Assembly: GCA_037349315.1 (NCBI GenBank)
Contig: JBAIAC010000001.1
Coordinates: 36,146,001 to 36,210,000 of the forward strand
DNA from: Chelydra serpentina
Taxonomy: Eukaryota > Chordata > Testudines > Chelydridae
Direction: 5' to 3'
DNA: 64,000 nt
Part shown: positions 9,556 through 20,521 of the stretch, piece after piece
Layout of the letters: each line of letters opens with the position of its first letter
Numbering within the stretch: the first letter of the stretch is position 1
Notes under the pieces: model-generated
Database searches by the model: none
Seen by the model: only the letters and a program-made list of their open reading frames with translations
What the model was told of the DNA's origin: nothing
Translations under genes and position numbers: made by a program

Positions 9556-9800
9556 CAGGGGGCTGCACATCAGAAGGGAAGGGCATTGGCAGAGCTGTGT
9601 GTCAGGAGCCCAGGACTAAATAATGGGGGGCTGTGGGTCAATAGTGAGGGGCATCAGCAGAGCGGTGGGGGTGGGAAGAACTGAAATAACAGGGGATGTC
9701 CAAAGTCAAGACTGAGGTGCATTGGCAGGACAGCATAGGGCTGAGGTCTAGAACAGACGGGGCTACAAGCCAGGCCTGAGAGACATTGACAAAACGTTGT
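9540..9800. repeat. decayed minisatellite, family B (about 65-bp unit)
   Basis: About four degenerate copies follow the pattern CAGGACTGAAATAACAGGGG, then TGTGGGTCA-AGTGAGG, then GGCATTGGCAGAGC. The same unit recurs at 58645-58905. The leftmost unit merges with the AATAG microsatellite. Confidence 0.65.
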
Positions 9801-10774
9801 AAGGGACACTTGTCCTCACCTTGTCTATATGTAGGCAGCACCATCAGTCCCTCACTGTTTCTGTACAGTGGCAATCAGCATATAAAAGAAGATTTCCAGC
9901 TGCAAAGCTTGGTCGCTAGAGAGGGGAATGTAACTTGGATGAGAAACCTACTGTAGGGTGTCACTAGAAGAGAAGTTTGGATTGGAGAAACAAAAAGTGG
10001 TGGCACTCTCACGAGAACAAGACAGCCTCTTTACTCCATATGAACCATGGTTCTTGCTGTTAGGTGAAGATTGTCTAGGGATGGAGAAATAGGGGGTCGC
10101 TCTAGGGCAGAATTGGGGCTGGGGACAGCAGCAGAGAAAGGCCTCTGCAGGGCAGGGCTAGGGTGGTTAGCAGGGGGGTGGTTAGACGTGCCCCCAGCCT
10201 GGAGATGGAAGCAGTGCTAGGGATTCACAGCACGGTGCTTAAGAACAGATAAGTGGTCGAAAGGTCTAACCCTGCTAATCCCATTTCCCTTCAATAGCTC
10301 TAAATCCATCACTTAAAAATTCAGCATCTCTGTGCTGAAGAGCTGGGTGGCCTGGGGGATGAATGAAGCACTTCACCCCTGGACAGCAGGGAGGCTGCAG
10401 ACCCCAGGGCAGCAAAGGTCTCGGAGTGTCAGCACATAGCTGGGCTGTAATTCACACACATGTGCTCCCATTAGCAACCTCGGGTGGTGTCCAGCACTAA
10501 GGCTTAGTCTCCTTCCACCCTGGTTCCATTAGAGGACTTTTGGAGCAGCGGTAGGGGTGTTTGGCTGCTGGAGAGAGGTGACTATGCTCAGAGCTTTGCC
10601 ATATTTGTCCCAAGGATGTTGTGGATCCAGTTTCCTGCCTGTCACAATAGACCTCAGGCCTTCTCACTTGCTGCCTCTTTGTGTTAAAAATATGGGACGA
10701 CGTGGCACATCTGTCTGAATGAGCTGAAACTGGCCGGCTTCCCTACGGAATTCTCATAAACGGGATGGACACGA
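9801..10774. other. unrecognised non-coding sequence
   Basis: I see no gene or named repeat here. Composition is mixed, with short GC-rich patches near 10120-10200. Confidence 0.45.
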
Positions 10775-10845
10775 TGGGCCAAATACATCCCTGCTGTAAA
10801 TCCATTGACTTCAGGAGTCTTGCAACAAGGATAATTTGGTCCAGC
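10775..10845. repeat. short foldback repeat
   Basis: The left end TGGGCCAAATACATCC and the complement of the right end (TGGACCAAATTATCC) are imperfect inverted repeats about 40 bp apart. The middle holds CCATTGACTTCAGGAG, a motif that recurs in the repeats at 11691 and 44815. This resembles a widespread sauropsid interspersed repeat, but I cannot name the family. Confidence 0.45.
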
Positions 10846-11099
10846 ATATTTAAAATGCTGTCTATAAATGAATGCCCAAGGGTCCAGCAAAGGTCAGTGA
10901 GTAGACAGGCCTCTTTAACTGAATGGCCAACACGTTTAATACTGGAACCTAGGGGCTACTTTAAAAATGATCACATGATGCACTAGTATTACTGACTTAT
11001 TAAGTGTCAGCAGTAGCATTTGCCCTAGGAGTCACCAAATCCTGCCCCTCCAGCTGCACAGAGCTGCCACTTCACTAGGCGAGACACAACCGTCTCAGC

Positions 11100-11690
11100 A
11101 GTAGCCACCTCCTGCGGCAATAAACAGCGAGGGCGGCGGGGGGGGCGGGGGGTGGCCTCAGGGGTAAAGATCCTGGTTTCATACTAATGCTACCAGTGAT
11201 AAAAGCAGCAGGGTAGAGAAATACAGAGCGTGCCAGGCCTATGGGCAAGGCCGTCTCTAAACCCCTCAGTCACTTATCATACCCTGCACTTTTAGCACCT
11301 TTCAGCTATGGCTCTTGGGGCATCACTTCCCCCAGCCCTCTCCTCCCCTCCATTTCAGCTGAGGTCTATGTCTCCATAGTCTCAGAGTTCCACAAAGCCA
11401 GTGCCCAGATTTGTGCAGTCAGAGGGCCTGGCCCGGCTCAGCAAGGGGGGAGGGCTGACTCGGTGTGTTCTTCCAGATCCCTCCCTTATCCACTCCTCCA
11501 CTCAGTAATATCCCCACTCCTATCAGCCATTTGGGAGCTGACGTTCATTGTGAGGCTGATAGTGTGCAGTGAAGGGATTATCTCCCCTCCCACTGGAATC
11601 GTCCGAGAGCTCTCAGCTCCGGCCCACCAGCGATTCCGCTGCATACATGGCACATTCTCAGAGCACCAGAGCCTCTGAATCAATGTGGTT
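11100..11690. other. unrecognised non-coding sequence
   Basis: A G-run-rich patch (GGGCGGCGGGGGGGGCGGGG, 11131-11150) is followed by ordinary sequence. No coding or RNA feature is recognised. Confidence 0.45.
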
Positions 11691-11793
11691 CCATTGACGT
11701 CAATGGAGCCAAGGCCGATTTACACCAGCTGGGGATATGGCCCATTGACTTCAGAGGAGCTGTGGTGATTTACACCAGTTGAGAATCTGATCC
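11691..11793. repeat. two tandem copies of a 51-bp unit
   Basis: CCATTGACGTCAATGGAGCC starts copy 1 at 11691 and CCATTGACTTCAGAGGAGCT starts copy 2 at 11742. Both continue into GATTTACACCAG. The copies are diverged. Related sequence appears in opposite orientation at 44815-44870. Confidence 0.6.
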
Positions 11794-11976
11794 TGGGAGT
11801 TGGCTTCCGAGGTTCTATTCCCCGCTCCAAGGAGTCAGGCATTTCCCTTCCCCAGGGATATTAAAATCAATGTCCAGGAAGTGATCAAAGTCCAGTTTGC
11901 CTGAGGCTGGGACCATGAATACACAGAAGGAAAGTGCTCACACCAATGGTGCTGGAACTGGGGGGGGGGGGAGGCA

Positions 11977-12128
11977 GGGGGCATTGCCCCTTCACTTTTT
12001 AACATGGGCATACTTTGGGGGGCAAGAGGCTCCATGCCTGCCTGCGGCTTGCAGTTTAGGAGGAGGGCAATGCCACCCCTCCCCCCTCATATTATGCCCA
12101 TGTTAAAAAGTGAGGGGGCATGGCTCCC
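11977..12128. repeat. foldback element with 36-bp arms
   Basis: The arms 11977-12012 and 12093-12128 are inverted copies matching at about 32 of 36 positions and share CACTTTTTAACATGGGCATA. The loop is about 80 bp. GGTGCTGGAAC just outside on the left and GGTTCTGGTGCCC on the right suggest that a hAT-like non-autonomous element encloses it (about 11945-12195). Confidence 0.65.
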
Positions 12129-12199
12129 TGCCCCACCCCTCAGGTCTGACACCGGTGACCCCTCCCCACTTCTACAAAGGTTCTGGTGCCCTTGGCTCG

Positions 12200-13420
12200 C
12201 ACACTCGTTATTTCCTCCAATCAGGTGACAGAACAGGGAGGCTTGCATGCCAGCTATTGCTAACTCACTCCCCCAGGAGGGGGTAGCTCGTTGAACACTG
12301 CGTCACTCCCCAGGCCTGGTTTGAAGGATGCACCCCTATGGCTTCTCCCTTCATGTTCTTTATCTTGTGGATTTGATTTGGCTGTAACCCTGTATAGGTG
12401 GGGAACACACAGGAGGGGAAAAGGGCTAAGAATTTCTCAAGCGGATGCCAAAAGCCAGGCTCCTAAGTCCCGCAGTGCCCCCGTGCTCTGCTAGGTGCTA
12501 GGGCCCCGGCCTCTCTTGCTGTTCCCAGGGGGAGAAGCCAAAATCTCTTGTCAAGCCTGCCCTGCATCCAAAATCTCCCTCTCCTGCAGAGAGCTGGGCA
12601 GCTTGGAGCCATTGTGCACTCCTCCACTTCCTCCTCCTTACCCTGTACTGGCCAGAGAGGATCCTGGTATTTCCCTAATTTCTGTCCTCAGAACCCTCCC
12701 TGCTGAGTGTTAATTAACCCCCAGGGGATAGGTGGAGGGGAGGAACAGAGGATGGGACATGAGAAGACCTCTGCTTATCTCTCATCTGGGGAATTTGTCA
12801 CTTCTGCTCAGCTTAGCTGCTCGGAATGAGCCCGTCACAGAGACCCTGTCTGGTCTGCCCTGCTGACAAAGTCACAAGAAATGCCGAGTGCAGCAGGAGA
12901 TCAAGGCAGGGCTGGGAAAGGGTTTAAGCCAATTCTCCCTGCTCTGCTCCCCAGAGAAAGGGGTTATCTTCTGCACAGCGGTAAAGGCCAGCACAGAGCT
13001 CAAGCTCCTGCAGACCTTCAGCCATGGCCTCTCACCATGGCCTCTACCTTCCCTGGCCAAGCAAAGGGGCAAGCAGGTTCAGGCAGCACAGAGTTTGTGG
13101 CTGGAGACATCGTCCTTTCAGAAAGGACGCAGCCAGGGCATGCCAAGGCTAAGCAGCACCAGCAGGTTCCCAGCCCAGCCAACACCCAGAGAGGATCACA
13201 AAGGAAAGGCAGCCCTATGGCTTGGGAACTTAACAGTGAACTGGAATCATTTCTTGATGTGCATCTACAGACACTAGGGATCCCTTCACTGAGGGCAGAC
13301 AGGCTTCTCCATCCTCCCCTCCTTCCCCACGCTTCCTCTCCTGCTCTCATCCTGCAAGGTACTGAACAGCTCTGAAACCCAAACCCCTTATTCAGGTGCC
13401 TCTCTATGGATTTAGATAGC
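12200..13420. other. unrecognised non-coding sequence
   Basis: Frames of 129 and 164 codons (12881-13375) overlap each other, are of low complexity and match no domain that I know. I treat this stretch as non-coding. Confidence 0.45.
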
Positions 13421-13447
13421 TCATTTTAAGACCAGGTCTGAACATTT

Positions 13448-13680
13448 TTGGCCCGTGGCTCAGTTTCCCCATTTGTAAAGGCTAATGAAACTGTACCTGC
13501 CCGTCAGGGGCACTGAGAAGGTTAGTTAATGTTTGCATGGTGCTTTTCACATGTAACCACACAGTCTACTACAAGTGTCAAGTATCACTCTGAGAACGTG
13601 GTTCAGTTGTCACGATGGGTTTATGCAATTCCACACCTGCTGGATTAATAAATAATAATAATAATTAATAATATAATAAT
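13448..13680 (+). repeat. MIR-type SINE remnant ending in an (AAT)n tract
   Basis: GTGGCTCAGTTTCCCCATTT followed by TGTAAAGGCTAATGAAACTG matches the well-known MIR core pattern. The sequence drifts into AATAATAATAATAATTAATA at about 13645-13680. Confidence 0.55.
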
Positions 13681-13869
13681 CCGGGCCAAGATTCTCCAAA
13701 GTGACTGGTGATTTGGGGAGCTTCTGTCTTTGGGTATCCAACTTGAGCCATCTCTCAAGGGCCTGGATACTCATAATGTGTCGAGCACATGCCTATGTGT
13801 AAACGATTGCCCCATGTGCCAGGCAGCAGCGGCTCAGGCCCAGTCCAGGTGTGTGGAAAAACAAACACA

Positions 13870-14278
13870 CAGGGGATGTATAAACAGGGGTATCTCAAAC
13901 AGGAGCAGAGCGGTTATTTTACCTCTGTATTTGGCACTGGTGCGACCACTGATGAAATACATGGTTCAGTTCTGGTGTCCACGATGCAAGAAGGATGCTG
14001 ATAAATTGGAGAGGGTTCAGAGAAGAGCCAGGAGAATGATTAAAAGATTAGAAAACAGGTCTTATAGTGATAGACTCAAGGAGCCCAAATCTGTTTAGCT
14101 GTGCAAAGAGAAGGTTCAGGGGTAATTTAATCACTGTCTGTAAATACATTGGGAACAAAAGTTTGATAATAGGGGGCTCTTCAATCTAGCAGAGAAAGGT
14201 ATCACACGATCCCATGGCTGGAAGTTGAAGCTAGACAAATTCAGACTGGAAATAAGGCATACATTTTTAACTTCTAGT
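13870..14278 (+). mobile_element. CR1 LINE fragment (ORF2 end and 3' part)
   Basis: The + strand encodes a broken stretch with VILPLYLALVRP, then VQFWCPRCKKDADKLERVQR, then RRMIKRLENRSY. These are the conserved C-terminal blocks of CR1 ORF2 after the reverse transcriptase. Stops follow at about 14099, and the downstream region continues in CR1-like order. It is a 5'-truncated, decayed copy. A motif like the MITE terminus (AGTGTAGACCTGGCTTTAGG) follows at about 14278. Confidence 0.8.
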
Positions 14279-14305
14279 GTAGACCTGGCTTTAGGCTGTA
14301 GTGGC

Positions 14306-15539
14306 CAGATGTCCAGAAGTGCTCAGTTTCCATTGAAAAAATGGAGGATCCCCTCCACCAGAGCAATCACAGCGGCAGCTGCCGGATGCTGAGCACTGTG
14401 GAAAATCTGGTCATGAGCATGTCAAGGCAAAGACCTATCTTTGTCATTGTCCAGAAAGCCCCACGCATAGCTGAGCCATTGCAGGACAAATCATTGATGA
14501 TAATGAACTAAAGTCTTTCCCATCTAAATCTCCAGTTATCCTGTTGCATTAGTATTGTGGGCTGAGTGTGATTCTGGTTTCAGTCCAGCAGCAGCCCCCA
14601 GCAGATGTATGGGCAATAAGCCCCTTCCAAGCCCAGTCCATCAAGGACCCTTTCTACTCCATGGACATGTTCTTCAGACCCTACTGTGCTGTGCTTCTCC
14701 CTCTCCAAGAATATATACACACTCCATCCCCATGCCTTCGGTGGCACTGCTGTAGGCCGGCTGGTACGTGGAAGTCCTGGCTCTTCCCCAGGTGCAGTGT
14801 CTCCTCTTGCCATCAGTGATGTCAAATCACTGACTTGATTGATGAAGACGAGCCCTTAGGGAGGTGGGAGGAACAGAGCCTGGCACAACTCACAGCCAAA
14901 GCCCGGTCTGACTTGGCCTCTTCAGTGTCCCCACAGAGAGCAGAGCTCCCGCTTTTCTTCATCTTTCACATTTATTTTAAACCAAAACCCCAAGATCCAA
15001 ACAAACCCCCCTGCCTGGAAATCCAGGGCTCAGACTGGCTACAGGGGCTGGGGGAAGCCAGGAACCGGGGTAGGTGCATACTGGTTCCTGATGGTTTTCT
15101 CTCCAGCAACACTGATGGCACTGAAGTCCTGCCATCCACAATGACGGGAGGGAGGGTCATGTTACTAGGATGCCCTAGGAATTGGGGGAATAAAATTGGG
15201 AGAAGGAGAAATCAGAGGCCACAATCCTTCCCCGCCCCCAACAAAAAATTCTGAGTAGCGCAAACACTGAGGATCTAAGCGAAAGTCCCAAGCCAGAGGC
15301 GCAGAGTTCCACCCAGCCTGACTCACCCGTTCAGAGGAGGAGCCAGTGCTAAGCTGGCAGAGCCGGCCTGTGCGGTGACATCAGCTTTCAGGCGGGAAGC
15401 CTCTTTGGGGCCCTTATTAATTATTAGTATGTGTTGGGGGGGCACAAAAATATCCCTGCTTAGAGCCCGCAGTGGGCTAGCATCAGCGCAGCTTATGAGG
15501 CTTTCTGATGTCAAGGGAAGGCTGTGTGTGTTTGTCTGA
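14306..15539. other. unrecognised non-coding sequence
   Basis: No gene or named repeat recognised. The 139-codon frame at 14835-15254 has no domain similarity that I know. Confidence 0.45.
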
Positions 15540-15822
15540 GAGAAGAGACGTGGGAATAGGGGAGGGAGGGATGTGTGATTGAAGGGAATGGGGTTAGGGG
15601 ATGTAAGGGGTCTGTGTATTAGAGCAGAGGGTGACAGGGGGTGCTAAGAGGAGTTGGAATGGGGGGAAATGGGGAAGTGAGCTAAAGATGAGGGGGGTCC
15701 AAAGGGGAGCAGGGGAGGCAGGATATATGTGTGATAGTGCCCGAGGATGAAGGGAGGTGAACAGATGAGAGTGGGGGTAGGGGAAGCAAGGTGTGTGTTG
15801 TTAGGGGTGAGAGAGACCACGC
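15540..15822 (+). repeat. G/A-rich low-complexity tract
   Basis: About 280 bp are strongly purine-biased on the + strand, with many GGGG runs (for example GGAATGGGGGGAAATGGGGA). There are short irregular echoes such as GAAGGGAATGGGGTTAGGGG but no clean period. Such a tract could form triplex or G-quadruplex structures; that is inference. Confidence 0.6.
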
Positions 15823-15829
15823 ATTGTTA

Positions 15830-17423
15830 GCTTGTGTGTGCTCACGTGCAGAGGAGAACTGGAGACATGCTCATATTTCTTCATCTGTCCATCTATCCTG
15901 AGCCCCAGAAACCCTGCACCTTTGTAAACTCCCTCGCTGAGGGAAAGTATTTCACAAGATCACACTCGGCAAAACTGACTTTCCAGGAAAACCAGGGCTT
16001 GCGTCTCCAAACATTTCTCCGTCTGTTTGTTTTTCTGCAGAACTATGGACTCTTTCCCGTCAGGAGCTGGGCAAGCAGCAGCACCATAGATTTCCTGTGC
16101 TTAGATAAGCAAGGAAATGCAAATGGCCAGAGCAACATTAACACTGAGATTTTGTGTTTTGCTTACAGAGAGCAGAAATGCCGCACCTTTGGTAAAGGAC
16201 GTGGAGATTGGGGAGCATTTGGGGACTATCTACAATGCAGAAGCCAGAGTAAGGTCTCCAGGCAGGACTCTACTGTTACAAAAGGATGTTACACCTCCAG
16301 ACAAGCGATCTGGAAATCATTGTTACTTACACAACAAATCCCAAGTGAAGACTTTTGCATTTCCCGTGCAAGAGTTGGTGCTGTCACTCATGCCTAGGAC
16401 TTGGGACCTGGATGGCCAATGGAGAGGCCTCTCTCTGGAGCCCACCAATATCTCTTCTGCGGTGGCTGGAAGGGGCTGGGGTGTCAAATGCTCCCTTAAC
16501 TAGGAGCTGAGCCCATTGCCAGCCAACGCTTCCAGCTGTGGAGTGTGATGAGCGTGAAATTGGAGAAAGAGGATCCCTTTCCAGGAGGAACCTAGAGTGG
16601 TGTGGGACCAGAGCTTCGGGGATGCAGGACTGGGGCTGGCTGCTGGGAGACAAACAGCAGAGCCACAGCATTAAGGCTGGCTTCTCGCCATGTCTAATAA
16701 TGCTGCCCATCACCACAGTGTCTGGGCACCTTCTGCATAAAATCAATAGCAATAGCAACGTCTCTAATAGACTTCATGGAGTCTCTGGCACGTCTCCCCT
16801 TTTGGGTTAAAAACTGTTACTCACAGTTCTGCCTACTTGCCTCATCATTTATTTCTAATGAAACGTTGCTCCCCTGGCTCCACACTCTGCCAGCTGCTGC
16901 TATTGCTAGATTACTCGTCCCGCCAGAGCTGCTCACCCAGAAACATGGTGGTAATGTCCTCTCATTCCTTCTTCGTGCATCAAAGGCCAAATTCGAACCC
17001 TGGCCTCCTCCAGTGGAATCCAGGTTGTGGTCGCCCAGTGGCAGAAAGTCTAGTCAGACGTGAGTGGCAGTGGCACATACTGCTCATAAGCCCTGCCTCA
17101 CCTGGTGCTCAGAAAGTGGGCAAAGCTGGCCAGGGAGTTGGCAGGGCCAGGGCACAGGGGAGATGTAACATACTGTCATCCACCCTCCTCTGAAAATGAT
17201 GCTGTGAGTGACTCAAGCCACAAGCCTGGTGGTCAATAACAACTCAAGCACATAAACGTAGGATGGGCCTGAACGGAGTGTCCTGCTTAGAAGTGCTATC
17301 ATACACCGGCATCTGAAGACAACTGTAACGGGCTCATTAGAAATGCCATGGACAGAGCGAAACACATCCGCCATCAGGCCTAGTTTGGAGGCTCTCATTT
17401 CTGATGTAAAAGGTTGCCATTAA
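15830..17423. other. unrecognised non-coding sequence
   Basis: A 187-codon frame (15834-16397) overlaps a 128-codon frame (16117-16503). Neither has a recognisable domain. I treat both as chance frames. Confidence 0.45.
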
Positions 17424-17722
17424 GAGGGCAGCGACTGATTGTTCTCCACACCCACAGGGAGTAGGACAACATGTAATCCGATTAGTTTGCAGGAAAGGAG
17501 ATTTAGGTTAGATATTAGGAAAGACTTTCTAACTATAAGGATAGATAAACTCTGGAACAGGCTACCTCAGGAGGTTGTAGGAGCCCTGTCCTTGGAGGTT
17601 TTCAAGAACAGGTTTGACAAACACCTGTCAGGGATGATCTAGGTATACTTGGTCCTGCCTCAGCCTGGGGGATGGATTAAATGAACTCCTGAGATCCCTT
17701 CCAGCCCTACATTTCTATGATG
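17424..17722 (+). mobile_element. CR1 LINE 3' end
   Basis: The last ORF2 codons (RKDFLTIRIDKLWNRLPQEV, then LEVFKNRFDKHL) are followed by the CR1 3' UTR with CCTGCCTCAGCCTGGGGGAT and the terminal ATTTCTATGATGA. The 5' truncation and short octamer-like tail are typical of CR1. Confidence 0.9.
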
Positions 17723-18034
17723 AGGCTTGCAAATTCAAGGGAAGCTGCAGTCCATCAGCTGTAGCAGCCTGTCAGCTATATACAGCGCTGAAACTAAGCA
17801 CACGCTACCCTCCACTCCAAAGCCAAAGATTGCAGCTGGAAAGGTGAGAAAGAAAAAGCATTCTACTGAACCCACAAAGGATCCTAGCTCTGATACTAGG
17901 AAGCAGATTTGCTGAGCATAGGTGACCCCACACAGGGGCCAAATGGATTGGGCTCTGAGACAAAGGCATAGATTTGCAAGTGACTCAGAGTTGTGCCTCC
18001 CAATGAAGGGGAAACCAAAAGGAACAGACATCAG
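17723..18034. other. unrecognised spacer between CR1 copies
   Basis: About 310 bp with no recognisable gene or repeat separate two CR1 fragments of the same orientation. Confidence 0.45.
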
Positions 18035-19238
18035 AGGACATAGATAAGAGGGAAGGTTCTCTCATGGATTGATAACTGGTTAAAAGGTAGAAAACAAAGG
18101 GTAGGAATAAATGGTCAGTTTTCAGAATGGAGTGAGGTAAATAGTGGTGTCCCCCAGGGGTCTGTACTGAAACCAGTCCTGTTCAACATATTCATAAATG
18201 ATCTGGAAAAAGAGGTAAACAGTGAGGTGGAAAAATTTGCAAATGATACAAAACAACTCATGATAGTTAAATCCCAAGCAGACTGTGAAGAGCTACAAAA
18301 GGATCTGTCAAAACTCGGTGACTGGGTAACAAAATGGCAGATGAAATTCAATGTTAATAAATGCAAAGTAATGCACATTGGAAAACATAATCCAAACTAT
18401 ACATATAAAAAGATGGGGTCTAAATTAGCTGTTACCACTCAAGAAAGAGATTGGAGTCATTGTGAATAGTTCTCTGAAAACATCCACTCCGTGTGCAATG
18501 ACAGTCAAAAAAGCTAACAACATGTTGGGAATCATTAGGAAAGGGATAGATAATAAGACAGAAGATATCATATTGCCTCTATATAAATCTATGATACACC
18601 CACATCTTGAATACTGCATGCAGATGTGGTCTCTCCATCTCAAAAAAGATATATTGGACTTGGAAAAGGTTCAGAAAAGGGCAACAAAAATGATTAGGGG
18701 TATGGAACTATTTCCATATGAGGAGAGATTAATAAGACTGGGACTTTTCAACTTGGAAAAGAGACGACTAAGGGGGATATGATAGAGCTCTATAAAATCA
18801 TGACTGGTGTGGAGAAAGTAAATAAGGAAGTGTTATTTACTCCTTTTCATAACACAAGAACTAGGAGTCACCAAATGAAATTAATAGTCAGCAGGTTTAA
18901 AACAAACAAAAGGAAGTATTTTTTCACACAACGCACAGTCAACTCTGTGGAACTCTTTGCCAGAGGATGTTGTGAAAGCCAAGACTATAACAGGGGTCAA
19001 AAAAGAACTAGATAAATTCATGGAGGATGGGTCCATGGATGGCTATTAGCCAGGATAGGCAGGGGTGGTGTCTCTAGCCTCTGTTTGCCAGAAGCTGTGA
19101 ATGAGTGATGGGGATGGATCACTTGATGATTACCTGTTCTGTTCATTCCCTCTGGGGAACCTGACACTGGCCATTGTTGAAAGACAGGATACTGGGCTAG
19201 ATGGACCTTTAGTCTGACCCAGTATGGCCATTCTTATG
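18035..19238 (+). mobile_element. CR1 LINE fragment with broken ORF2 end (second subfamily)
   Basis: GVPQGSVLKPVLFNIFINDL begins a reverse-transcriptase C-terminal block near 18150. It continues through DWVTKWQMKFNVNKCKVMHI, then a frameshift near 18470, then ILPLYKSMIHPHLEYCMQMW and LEKVQKRATKMIRGMELFPY. The RT active-site region FADDTK reads FANDTK here. The 3' UTR ends CCAGTATGGCCATTCTTATG, the standard end of a CR1 subfamily common in turtles and crocodilians. Element 2 inserted about 135 bp beyond it. Confidence 0.92.
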
Positions 19239-19374
19239 GACAAAGGTGATGCTGTAGAGAAGATAGAAAAACAGATCTCCATAGAGGAAAACTGCCTTAA
19301 AGAGCTTCTCAAGACTTGAAGCTATTGTATTCTGTTCTCTTCTATTCTATTCTAGGCAGAAAAGGTAGTAACAC

Positions 19375-20521
19375 TGTGACGGGTTGGGGCCACAGAGACC
19401 TGCTTGGTGCTGCCACCTGGTGTGCCAAGGCTACTTCTGCCCCTGCTTCCAGGCCTTTTCCAGCTTGGGACTCCCGAATCCTGTCTGTTTTGAGCCAGAT
19501 TCCACTGATCTGCTGCAAACACAGACCCAGGTCCGAACCAAGTCCACTCACCACTGTAAGGCCCCTGGAAGCGCTCTTGCCTTTGACACCCAGCTGCTCA
19601 ACTCCAAGGAGGCTCAAACCCTTAATAAATCCGTTTTACCCTGTATAAAGCTTATACAGGGTAAACTCATAGATAGTTCGCTTTCTATTGCAAAGATAGA
19701 AAGGTATGCACACCTGATCGCTGTCCCAAGGCACTAACTCGTACTCAAGGAAACTTAATAAGTAAAGAGTGATTTTAATAAGTACAGAAAATAGGATTAA
19801 AGTGATTCTCAAGTAGTGACAGACAGAACAAAGCAAGTTACTTAGTAAAATAAAATAAAACGCGCACATCTATGTCTATTCAAAGTTAACACAGATAAAA
19901 GCCTCACCAGATTCGGATATTTTCCTTTTTACAGGCTGTGGAATCAGCCTGGGTCCAGTTGAGCTCAGCAGACTCTCACACCCCCTAGTGTGCCTCGTCC
20001 TTTGTTCAGTTCCCCTCAGGAATGTCCTTGGGGGGGTGGAGAGCCTCTCCCTTTAGCCAGCTGAAGACCAAATGGAAGGGTCTTCCAAGGGCTTTTATAG
20101 CCTCTCTTCCTCTCCCTGTGTAGGATCCAGTTGCCCTGGAGTTTTAGGATCACATGGGCAAGTCACCTGCCCATGCGCCCTAACCAGTCTAACCAGTTGC
20201 ATTCCAGACCTGGCCCCAATGTGGATTGGGGTCTGCAAAGTCTTTTGTCTGTCAAGTGCTCGCATTTAACAGGCATTCTTTGCTCCAAAGATGATCCCAT
20301 GCACTTACAAAGGCTATGTACAAAACCAGCAAATATAAAACCAATCTTCATAACTCCAACTACAACAATGATACATGCATACAAACAGGAGGAGTAAATT
20401 CAGTAGGTCATAACTTTCACAGAGATATGTTACATGGCACATGTAGCATAAAACATATTTTAGTTACATATATACATTTATAAGCATCTCCCCATAAAGT
20501 TTTATGGGGAACACCGTCACA
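19375..20521 (-). repeat. 3' LTR of element 2
   Basis: TGTGACGG and CCGTCACA form 8-bp inverted ends. The - strand TATA box (CTATAAAAGCCC, complement at 20089-20100) and an ATTAAA about 310 bp downstream (complement near 19774-19779) delimit a plausible U3-R-U5. The Gag-protease frame continues 34 codons into this LTR. Confidence 0.92.

Noticed and set aside
12881..13375. 164- and 129-codon overlapping frames
   Set aside because: Two frames over the same bases, low complexity, no domain. Typical chance frames in GC-rich sequence.
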